64,000 nt of DNA from Pseudogulbenkiania sp. (lineage in GTDB: Bacteria; Pseudomonadota; Gammaproteobacteria; Burkholderiales; Chromobacteriaceae): contig JAGLBD010000002.1 of NCBI GenBank assembly GCA_018260425.1, forward strand, positions 62,001 through 126,000, given 5' to 3'. Both the position numbers and the translations under genes were made by a program. Positions 57,676 to 64,000 of this stretch are shown here, in pieces. Position 1 is the stretch's first letter, and each line of letters starts with the position of its first letter. Under the pieces are notes generated by a model. The model was not told the origin of the DNA. It worked only from the letters and a program-made list of their open reading frames with translations, and did no database searches.

Positions 57676-59571
57676 TCATGCCGGATGGGGCGCGCCAAGC
57701 CGTGGATCGAAACCACGGGTACTGGCGGCCGGTTTACCCATTTCACGCGCCTGATGACGCGACACCGCTTCGGCAACCGGGCGTGAATCGATATGAATCT
57801 GGGTATGCACCTGCGTCACCGGTTTGGTCGCAGGAGGCGTCACCTGAGGGCGTTTGACCTCGGAGTCCCCCATGCCGAAAATCCCTTTGACCTTGTTTAT
57901 CGCGTTAGAGATAAAGTCGGTGATTCCGGTCCAGATCGCCTTGATTTTAGGGCCGATGGTGTCCCAATTGCTCCACAGCAGATACACCGCCGCGGCAATC
58001 GCCGCAATCGCCAGCCCGATCGGATTCAACAACAGCGCCCTGCCGAAGGTCTGCACCCCGCCACCCAGTAGCTTCAGGGCACCAGACGCCAGCTTGAAGC
58101 CTTTGGAAACCCCCTCCAGCAGACTGGAAATGGCACTGGAGGCCAGGCGGGAAGCGAGAGAAATCAACTGACCGATGGCCGGCATGATCGTTTTGAGCAG
58201 CTTGCCCGACAACGCTTCGACACGATTCGCCAGTTCCTGGGCATGGCCCCCCAGCCCCGTGAACTTTTTACCGATGTCGGCAATCCGCCCACTGAACTTG
58301 ATCACCAGGTCCCCGCCTTCCTTGACGCACTTGCCGAGTCCGCCAAGATGATCTCCCATCTTGGAAACCGCTCCGCCCAGCTTGCCGAACTGCTTGCCGA
58401 TATCGATGACCTTGCGGCCCAGCTCGATCATTTTTTTACCGGCCCCGGTGACCTCCCGGCCCAGCGAGATCACTTTTTGGCCTGCCTCGGCCATATCTCG
58501 CCCGAAGCCGGTGACTTTGCGTCCCATCGCGGCGAGCTGGCCACCGGTCTCGGTGATCCCCCCGCCCAAATCGCTGATAAAGCGACCGACTTTGCCAGTG
58601 TTGCCACCACACTGCTCCAGCATGCCCCCCAGCGCTGTCACGCGACCGCCCAATCGGGATGTCTGATCCCCTACCCCGGTCAGACTCTCACCGACTTTGC
58701 CGACCTGATTACCGGTCTGCACCACCTTGGAACCAAAGGCACTGATCTCCTTGCCGGCGGCCACCAGTTGCTTACCGCTCTGCACCGTATCTTTGCCCAC
58801 GGCGACCACAACGGCACCGGTCGCGGCGATATCACGTCCGGTTTGCGTCACACGCTGCCCCAGGGCAATGATTTTTTCACCGCCGCTGACCATGCCCTTA
58901 CCCAACGCCGCCACACCTTGCGCTAGACCGGCTCCGGACGGGCCCTGGGGTTTACCTGCTCGAGGAACACCGGCCCCGAACAGGCCTCCAGGAGACGATT
59001 TGCCGGCGTGATGCGGAGTTTTGGGGTGCCGAGCCGGCAACGGAGGCCGTTGCGACGCTTTTTTGGTCAAAGACGGCGGTCGCTGCTTCACCCGCGGCAA
59101 GGCGGCCTGCCCTTGTCCTTTTCGTGCCACCGGCAGTGATGTGGCATGTGCAGGTTTTTTTGCCGGGTTGCCACTCGCGGTAGATGCACAGCCGACCCGC
59201 AACGCAAGCAAGGTCACGCAGGCCTTGCCGATACTCTGCTCGACGCTACGGCCGCATAGCACCAGCGCCACGGCCACGCGGTTTCCATCGTGTCCCGTGC
59301 CAGAGCCGAGCTGCACTGCCTTGAGTTGGGCGGCCACCCGGCCGGCGTGGCTTATTTCCTGTACGGTCTGGCGGAATAAGGACAAAACAGAATTGCCGGT
59401 CGCCGTCAAACGCGCTCCCTGACGCATCAGGTCCTCGAGACCGCGCAGAGTCTGGCCGAGCCGGGAGGATGCGGCCTCCAGCGTGACAAAATTGTCGACC
59501 AGAGCCAGCAAGCCCGAGTTGGTATCATTCAGTTGGTTCAGGTTCAGTCCTGTCCCGTTCGAATCAATCAT
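57676..59571 (-). CDS. Tail tape measure protein with glycine heptad repeats
   Basis: 631 residues. A helical N-terminus (1-125), a Pro/Lys/Arg-rich region (130-205), then about 30 consecutive heptads with a glycine at the second position (for example TGRDIAA, VGKDTVQ, SGKQLVA, AGKEISA) from about 225 to 445. Hydrophobic helices follow (AISSLLEGVSKGFKLASGALKLL; NPIGLAIAAIAAAVYLLW). The C-terminal WDTIGPKIKAIWTGI is typical of Mu-type tape measures. It is short for the class, implying a short tail if length scales with it. Confidence 0.82.
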   Translation of the reverse strand: MIDSNGTGLNLNQLNDTNSGLLALVDNFVTLEAASSRLGQTLRGLEDLMRQGARLTATGNSVLSLFRQTVQEISHAGRVAAQLKAVQLGSGTGHDGNRVAVALVLCGRSVEQSIGKACVTLLALRVGCASTASGNPAKKPAHATSLPVARKGQGQAALPRVKQRPPSLTKKASQRPPLPARHPKTPHHAGKSSPGGLFGAGVPRAGKPQGPSGAGLAQGVAALGKGMVSGGEKIIALGQRVTQTGRDIAATGAVVVAVGKDTVQSGKQLVAAGKEISAFGSKVVQTGNQVGKVGESLTGVGDQTSRLGGRVTALGGMLEQCGGNTGKVGRFISDLGGGITETGGQLAAMGRKVTGFGRDMAEAGQKVISLGREVTGAGKKMIELGRKVIDIGKQFGKLGGAVSKMGDHLGGLGKCVKEGGDLVIKFSGRIADIGKKFTGLGGHAQELANRVEALSGKLLKTIMPAIGQLISLASRLASSAISSLLEGVSKGFKLASGALKLLGGGVQTFGRALLLNPIGLAIAAIAAAVYLLWSNWDTIGPKIKAIWTGITDFISNAINKVKGIFGMGDSEVKRPQVTPPATKPVTQVHTQIHIDSRPVAEAVSRHQAREMGKPAASTRGFDPRLGAPHPA

Positions 59572-59636
59572 AATGAATACTCGCAGTCAGTTCATGCAGG
59601 GAGTGCCTCCATGAGGTTGAACGTTGCCACGACACG

Positions 59637-59667
59637 AAAAACCCGCGAGAGGATGCCTCCCGCGGGT
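59637..59667 (-). terminator. Terminator upstream of the tape measure gene
   Basis: acccgcg...cgcgggt hairpin with an inner gagg/cctc extension, followed by ttttcgtg on the minus strand, between the tail chaperone frameshift ORF and the tape measure gene. Confidence 0.7.
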
Positions 59668-59680
59668 TGGCCGGTCATGC

Positions 59681-59857
59681 TTAGTCGCTACGCTCGAACT
59701 CCATGCTCTGAAGGTTGAATGTATGGCCTCTGAACTCGGAAAACATAATGCTCCAGGCCGCTCTTTCCACCTCCTCCAGTGCAAAGGCGATGTCGAACGG
59801 TACGCCGTTCTTCACCAGCCAGAGGCACTCGCGCAGCGGCCCGGAGCGAATCAGTTT
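59681..59857 (-). CDS. -1 frame extension of the tail assembly chaperone (no start of its own)
   Basis: A 57-codon frame, LIRSGPLRECLWLVKNGVPF, then DIAFALEEVERAAW to NLQSMEFERSD, open from the end of the tail chaperone gene to a stop at 59681. It has no usable start codon and begins exactly at the slippery heptamer GGGAAAC (59854-59860). It is the counterpart of lambda gpT / P2 gpE'. The fused product would be about 185 residues. Confidence 0.85.
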   Translation of the reverse strand, partial: KLIRSGPLRECLWLVKNGVPFDIAFALEEVERAAWSIMFSEFRGHTFNLQSMEFERSD

Positions 59858-60237
59858 CCCAGCGACGCCTGAAACTCGTCCGGCGTCTGCGGCACAGCGA
59901 AATGCTCTTCGACACCGCGGGCCACCGCCTGCAAGCCATCCTCGTCCAGACGCTGGACGATGGCTTCCAGTTCACGCTTGCTGGCCGGTTTGTAGACCGC
60001 CTCGCCATTGATGGCGACCACATACAGCACCGGAACAACGATATTCAGGTACATATCGTTTTTAGCGGTTGCACCGAGCGCCTCGATAAGATGCAACTGG
60101 TCCAGCACACCAGGTTTTTTCAGGGTAAGGGTTCGCCCCAGCGCATCGACGACATCGACGCTACGGTTGAGACGTGCGCGGAGTTCATCGGCCGCAGAAG
60201 GGGCTTCAACAACGGGTTTTACCGAAACACGAGCCAT
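59851..60237 (-). CDS. Tail assembly chaperone (Mu gp41 / P2 gpE class)
   Basis: 128 residues from MARVSVKPVVEAP. A mostly helical small protein of the tail-chaperone type (LTLKKPGVLDQLHLIEALGATAKNDMY). It lies between tube and tape measure. The last two codons GGA AAC and the following stop TGA form a canonical -1 slip site, giving a longer fusion at low frequency. The start is 2 bases after the tube gene stop. Confidence 0.85.
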   Translation of the reverse strand: MARVSVKPVVEAPSAADELRARLNRSVDVVDALGRTLTLKKPGVLDQLHLIEALGATAKNDMYLNIVVPVLYVVAINGEAVYKPASKRELEAIVQRLDEDGLQAVARGVEEHFAVPQTPDEFQASLGN

Positions 60238-60239
60238 GA

Positions 60240-60671
60240 TCAAGCCACCTTTCTACGACGTTCAGCCACAAAACTGACTTTTTGCGGTACGGTTTCATCA
60301 GCCTTCCAGGCACCCGCGTCATCCAGCTTGAGCAGGACACCTTCAAAGCGGTATTGGCTGATGCTGCCATCCGGTTCATTGATCGTTTCGGTAATGGTGA
60401 TCGGATTTTCTCCATTGCCGGCAAAGTAGTTGTCTTCCAGCGCGCAGAAGTAATCATCCAGCGTCGAATCACTGCGTTCAGCTTCGAAAGAGCCCGACCA
60501 GCCGTCAAAGAAACGCTGGTGCACGGTGCGACCGGTGATCAGCTTGATTTTTTTGTCATTCAGATCCTGCTTGGAGCTGAAGTTTTTCAGACCGGCCAGA
60601 CGCAGCGGGCCGGTCGCGGTAATGAAGTCGAGGGACACGTCGCGTCCAGTGGAAAATTCGCCGATAGGCAT
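60240..60671 (-). CDS. Phage tail tube protein
   Basis: 143 residues. A beta-rich domain with MPIGEFSTGRDVSLDFIT, RFFDGWSGSFEAERSDSTLDDYF and SQYRFEGVLLKLDDAGAWKADETVPQKVSFVAERRRK, typical of tube proteins of contractile tails. It directly follows the sheath gene. Confidence 0.82.
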   Translation of the reverse strand: MPIGEFSTGRDVSLDFITATGPLRLAGLKNFSSKQDLNDKKIKLITGRTVHQRFFDGWSGSFEAERSDSTLDDYFCALEDNYFAGNGENPITITETINEPDGSISQYRFEGVLLKLDDAGAWKADETVPQKVSFVAERRRKVA

Positions 60672-60720
60672 AGAGTCTCTCCTGTTGAGGGAAGGGGCTT
60701 ATCGCCCCTTCCAGTGGGGG

Positions 60721-62268
60721 TTAACGCGGGTTGTTGGCAACTTGAACGGTGACGGACTGACCAGCTTCCAGATTGACGATGAAGTAGAAGATCACCGACA
60801 AGTACTTCACTTGCACGTCAGCTTGCATGTAGCCCAGCGCGACGCGGTCGTCGGGATTGTTTTCCTTGTCCAGCTTCACCGAAAACGCCGGACCACCATT
60901 TACATTGCCGATCATCGATTGGCGCTGCAGATTGAGTAGGAAGGTTTCGATGGCACTCTTCACTTCCCTGCGCAAATCCGGGGTCTGGTTCTGGCCGATG
61001 GCGTAGCCGAAGGCCCCCGCCAGCGTCAGGGCAATGAAGTTGGTCATACGGGTGTAGTTGTCGCCATTACGGGTCGGGTCCGACGAGCAATTGCGACCGG
61101 TTTGACCGGCGTAATAGCTACCGCCCGGAGACGGATTGGCAATCACGTCCAGGCGCCCCCCGACAATCGAACCGATTTCCGCGCCGCTGTACGGCTGGTT
61201 CTGCGCCATGCGCTGAGTCCCGGTCGCATTGGCAATCGGCTTGTTCAGGGTGGACACATGCGGAGCTTGCGCGGCACATTGGGCGGCCAGGAACGAGGCT
61301 GGCGCCATGAGCCGGCTCTGACCGTTGACGGCGTCCTGCCAGTACACCCAGTCACCCACCAACACCTTCAGGTACGGGGTATCGACACCGGCCGTCGCGA
61401 GAGCCGTAGACACAGTCTGGGCCGACGCACTGACCGACCCTTGGGTAAAGCCATAGATCCCCTCCGCCGCACAAAAGGCCGCGATGCCCGGCCACTGGGT
61501 CGCATCGCAGACCTCGACCAGATTCATCACTTGTACGCCGGTGCCACGCAGGGCATACATCCCTTTGCGCACCATGCCGTCCTGACCGATCAGGGTGGCA
61601 TCGGTGACGCCAGCCGCGCCATCGCTGCCACCGGCAAATGCCACGGCACTCCCCAACGCCGGAGCAGCGGTCGATGCACCCGCCGTGGCGGTCACCAGTT
61701 GCGAAGGGCCCCGGACCGACGACAAGCCGCTATTCACGGCATTGGCGAGGTTGCTCCAAAACGCCGCACCGGTGCCGGTCAGGCCATCAAAGATCTCCGG
61801 GGCGAATCCCTGCCGTTGCAGGACCAGCTTGAAACTATTCGGCTTGGTGCCGGCCGCAATCATGGCGCTGAGCGTGTTACCGACCACACCGCTGTAAAGC
61901 GCGGTCAGCGTGACACCGACCGCCGGCGTGGCGGCCGCATCCATCAGTTTGACCGAGGCCGCCGTATCGGTACCGTCGGTGACCCGCACGATGCGCTGGT
62001 TGCTGGCACCCAACTGGATGCCGATAGCAATGGCACTGGCCAGATCGTATTTGCGCACTTGCTGGGTACCGAACAAAGCGACGGCATCGGTCGGACTTCC
62101 CACCAGGGTCGGCGCATTGACCGGCCCCCAGGACGCGACGCCCACCTGGCCATAGATATCGGTCGGTACGCCATTGATCACCCGGGTCTTGGGCGGAATG
62201 ACCTGAATGTAAACACCAGGGGTTTGCAGACCGGCGGTATTGAGTTGTCCTACGGGATAGACAGGCAT
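60721..62268 (-). CDS. Contractile tail sheath protein
   Basis: 515 residues. N-terminal TPGVYIQVIPPKTRVINGVPTDIYGQVGVASWGPVN and C-terminal domain with NFIALTLAGAFGYAIGQNQTPDLRREVKSAIETFLLNL are the sheath signatures; it is the size of Mu gpL. It shows that the locus encodes a contractile tail (myovirus or R-type tailocin). Confidence 0.92.
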   Translation of the reverse strand: MPVYPVGQLNTAGLQTPGVYIQVIPPKTRVINGVPTDIYGQVGVASWGPVNAPTLVGSPTDAVALFGTQQVRKYDLASAIAIGIQLGASNQRIVRVTDGTDTAASVKLMDAAATPAVGVTLTALYSGVVGNTLSAMIAAGTKPNSFKLVLQRQGFAPEIFDGLTGTGAAFWSNLANAVNSGLSSVRGPSQLVTATAGASTAAPALGSAVAFAGGSDGAAGVTDATLIGQDGMVRKGMYALRGTGVQVMNLVEVCDATQWPGIAAFCAAEGIYGFTQGSVSASAQTVSTALATAGVDTPYLKVLVGDWVYWQDAVNGQSRLMAPASFLAAQCAAQAPHVSTLNKPIANATGTQRMAQNQPYSGAEIGSIVGGRLDVIANPSPGGSYYAGQTGRNCSSDPTRNGDNYTRMTNFIALTLAGAFGYAIGQNQTPDLRREVKSAIETFLLNLQRQSMIGNVNGGPAFSVKLDKENNPDDRVALGYMQADVQVKYLSVIFYFIVNLEAGQSVTVQVANNPR

Positions 62269-62390
62269 GTAGCAATCTCCAGAAATGGCAACGCCCGCGG
62301 AATGCGGGCGTTATACCGGGTAAAACACAAAGGTCGCCAAAGGCTGGCGGCGAGGCGCAGCTGCCGGGCATGGCAACTGCCATGAATGCC

Positions 62391-63218
62391 TCAAAACGGT
62401 TTGGAAACGGTTGGCGAAGTGTCGCCCCCCACGAACAACGACTCATTGATCGACAGCACCTGGGCAAATTGCGCTTGCCGGGTCACGGCATACTCGATAG
62501 TCAGCACAATGTCGCGGCGGTAGAGCGGGTGATCCTGACGCACATCACTGTCCAACGAGCGCCGGTAGACCATCCGTGGCGTAGAACCATCCGGCATCCC
62601 CGTCAAGACACGGGTATCCACCAGCACGGGCATCAGCAGATTTGCCAATGCCCGTTTGCTCTCGGGCGAATCAGCCAGAATGGACACCACAAACTCTTTT
62701 TCAATCCGGCAAAGTTCACGGATCACCGTATCGAATCCACCGACCCGCGCCAGCAACTGGCGGGTAGCCGGAGGAAAGGTCAGCGTGGTTCCCGACACGG
62801 TCGCCCCGGGAAACAGTGCGGCCAGCGCCGCAGCGCAACTCTCCAGCCGGCTGCCGGCCGGCACGGCCACGCTTTTGGCGACGCCATCCACCAACAGCAG
62901 CAGGTTGTGCGCCGTCTGCGTGGAGCCGGACAAGGTGACCGACGCGCCCGACACGCCAGCCTTGACGGTGATCTGGGCGTGCTTCAGGGTTCGCCAGTGA
63001 TCCACGAAGCGGGTGGTCTTGCGTTCGTTTTCCAGGGAACTGATGAAAACATGACTGCAGCCGGCTGCAAGATCCGCCTCGAGCTGCGCCTGCAGCGGTT
63101 GCAGTGTTTCGATCACCACGGCGCGTCCGGTGACGGAAGCCTGTGCCGGCCCGGCCGGGTACAGCACCTCGGTCACCACTCGCTTCAGGGCATCCTGCAC
63201 ATCCATCAAATCAGCCAT
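62391..63218 (-). CDS. Phage tail-region protein of unknown function (Mu gp37/38 position)
   Basis: 275 residues from MADLMDVQDALKRVVTEVLY. I recognise no named domain. Its beta-rich middle (AQITVKAGVSGASVTLSG; AHNLLLLVDGVAKSVAVPAGS) and position before the sheath suggest a tail terminator or joining protein. It overlaps the next upstream small gene by 8 bases. Confidence 0.6.
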   Translation of the reverse strand: MADLMDVQDALKRVVTEVLYPAGPAQASVTGRAVVIETLQPLQAQLEADLAAGCSHVFISSLENERKTTRFVDHWRTLKHAQITVKAGVSGASVTLSGSTQTAHNLLLLVDGVAKSVAVPAGSRLESCAAALAALFPGATVSGTTLTFPPATRQLLARVGGFDTVIRELCRIEKEFVVSILADSPESKRALANLLMPVLVDTRVLTGMPDGSTPRMVYRRSLDSDVRQDHPLYRRDIVLTIEYAVTRQAQFAQVLSINESLFVGGDTSPTVSKPF

Positions 63219-63480
63219 GGCGGCGCTCTCTTTCCGGATAAAGAAAAACCGCCCGAAGGCGGTTGTGATCCAGTGTTTGCCAGGAGACACCGACCAGGCG
63301 GGCAACCTGCTGGCGGGTCAGTTCGACCTCGTCCCCCTTGAGTGAATCCAGATAACGAAACTGGATAGTGGCATGACGTAATGCCGTCACAGCGGCCGCT
63401 CTCCCGGAGGGCATCAGCACCTGTTGCCCTTCACGCAGATACACGGCGTCGCAAACAGTCTTTGCATATTCGCAATGCAT
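63211..63480 (-). CDS. Small phage protein
   Basis: 89 residues, MHCEYAKTVCDAVYLREGQQ and onward. A compact alpha/beta protein with no recognised domain. A terminator-like hairpin (63243-63263) lies within its last codons. Confidence 0.55.
   Translation of the reverse strand: MHCEYAKTVCDAVYLREGQQVLMPSGRAAAVTALRHATIQFRYLDSLKGDEVELTRQQVARLVGVSWQTLDHNRLRAVFLYPERERRHG
63243..63263 (-). terminator. Hairpin inside the 3' end of the small phage gene
   Basis: accgcc-ttcg-ggcggt followed by tttttc on the minus strand, inside coding sequence just upstream of the next gene. Confidence 0.5.
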
Positions 63481-63532
63481 GACCCGACTCCCAATAAAGC
63501 CTGAAGGACACACGCCCCCGGCACGACCCATG

Positions 63533-63565
63533 AAAAAAGCCCTGGCGCTTTGACAGCGGCAGGGC
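63533..63565 (-). terminator. Terminator upstream of the small phage gene
   Basis: gccctg...cagggc with an inner cgct/agcg stem, followed by tttttt on the minus strand. Confidence 0.65.
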
Positions 63566-63632
63566 CTCGTAACTTCATCTCATTGTCCGGGATACGGGCG
63601 GCGACCAAGATGCAGTCCGCTCTCCGGAAATG

Positions 63633-63663
63633 AAAAAACCCGAACTGCAGACGCAATTCGGGT
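63633..63663 (-). terminator. Terminator after the last (partial) gene
   Basis: acccgaa / ttcgggt stem with a 12-base loop followed by tttttt on the minus strand, 24 bases after the stop at 63687. Confidence 0.8.
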
Positions 63664-63686
63664 AGCTGCAAACAGTATAAAAAATT

Positions 63687-64000
63687 TCACGCCGCAATGC
63701 AAGCCCCCGGCAAACCGGAGTGATCCGGAGCCGATGCCAACAGTTCGGAAAGCTGTGGCGTCAAGGCTTCCAGCGCGGTAGCCAACTGGGCATCCAACAA
63801 CAGAAAAGCCTGCTGCTTGCGACGTGTCAGGGTCGGGGTCGAGAGCAGATACGTTTCGGCCATGCTTTTTTGGTCCCGTGCCAGAGAACCGTCATGCGCC
63901 CACCCGCGAGTCAGTTCGCGACGCAATGGCGTCGGCCAGCCAGCGGGCAAGCATTTTGCCGCGGTGTTGATTGCACGGATATCGCGGGTAAAGCGGGCGG
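63687..64000 (-). CDS. C-terminal part of an unknown phage-region protein (partial)
   Basis: An open frame enters from the right edge (ARFTRDIRAINTAAKCLPAG) and ends at 63687 after about 104 codons (ALTPQLSELLASAPDHSGLP then GACIAA). It is helical, basic in the first half. I do not recognise the family. It is separated from the tail genes by two terminators, so it probably belongs to another transcript. Confidence 0.6.
   Translation of the reverse strand, partial: ARFTRDIRAINTAAKCLPAGWPTPLRRELTRGWAHDGSLARDQKSMAETYLLSTPTLTRRKQQAFLLLDAQLATALEALTPQLSELLASAPDHSGLPGACIAA

Noticed and set aside
60691..60711. Hairpin gaaggggc/gccccttc between sheath and tube genes as a terminator
   Set aside because: No T run. 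It may instead stabilise the RNA end.
62290..62312. GC hairpin before the sheath gene as a terminator
   Set aside because: The stem aacgcccgc/gcgggcgtt is good, but no T run follows on either strand.

Overview
The window looks like a chromosome segment of a betaproteobacterium of the Neisseriales / Chromobacteriaceae type (Chromobacterium, Paludibacterium, Aquitalea or similar). The basis is high-GC coding, the leuC-leuD-leuB-asd-fimV-truA-trpF-trpBA-accD gene order with an entericidin-like gene between leuC and leuD, a phaC-phaA pair, and fliW. The genus is an inference. No rRNA or CRISPR array was seen, and there is one tRNA (initiator Met).

Layout. 1-2000: the N-terminus of a membrane protein, then a DtpB-type peptide/H+ symporter on the plus strand. 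1978-15889: a long minus-strand biosynthetic run, read in transcription order as leuC, an entericidin-like lipoprotein, leuD, leuB, asd, an asd/usg paralog, two tandem FimV proteins, truA, trpF, trpB, trpA and accD. It supplies leucine, tryptophan, the aspartate-family amino acids, tRNA pseudouridine, fatty-acid precursors and a polar/pilus scaffold. Two dyad operators 21 bp apart lie upstream of leuC. 16248-22175: a CesT-like chaperone, an MFS carrier, Hsp15, an FAH-family hydrolase and the phaC-phaA polyhydroxyalkanoate genes.

22200-28980 is accessory DNA. It holds a toxin-antitoxin pair whose toxin has lost its middle, a scar of IS605 tnpB joined to a Fic-like gene end, and a three-gene operon (SPFH-SHOCT protein, small membrane protein, zinc-ribbon membrane TPR protein). 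That operon matches the B. subtilis ydjGHI partners of PspA, but no pspA is present. A cold-shock gene, initiator tRNA-Met and an orphan double-glycine leader peptide (putative bacteriocin) follow.

28996-46915 is mostly housekeeping and signalling: argS, trhP, fliW, clpB, a Cache chemoreceptor, mnmC, a thioesterase, small regulators, a VOC protein, a periplasmic binding protein paired with a diguanylate cyclase, and a YpfH-type hydrolase.

47004-64000 (cut by the window end) is a Mu-type contractile-tail locus on the minus strand. In transcription order it has small tail-region genes, sheath, tube, a tail chaperone with a -1 frameshift site, tape measure, baseplate genes, two fiber/assembly cassettes created by tandem duplication, and a lysis cassette (holin, transglycosylase, second membrane protein, Rz/Rz1). 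No capsid genes are visible, so prophage versus R-type tailocin cannot be decided here.
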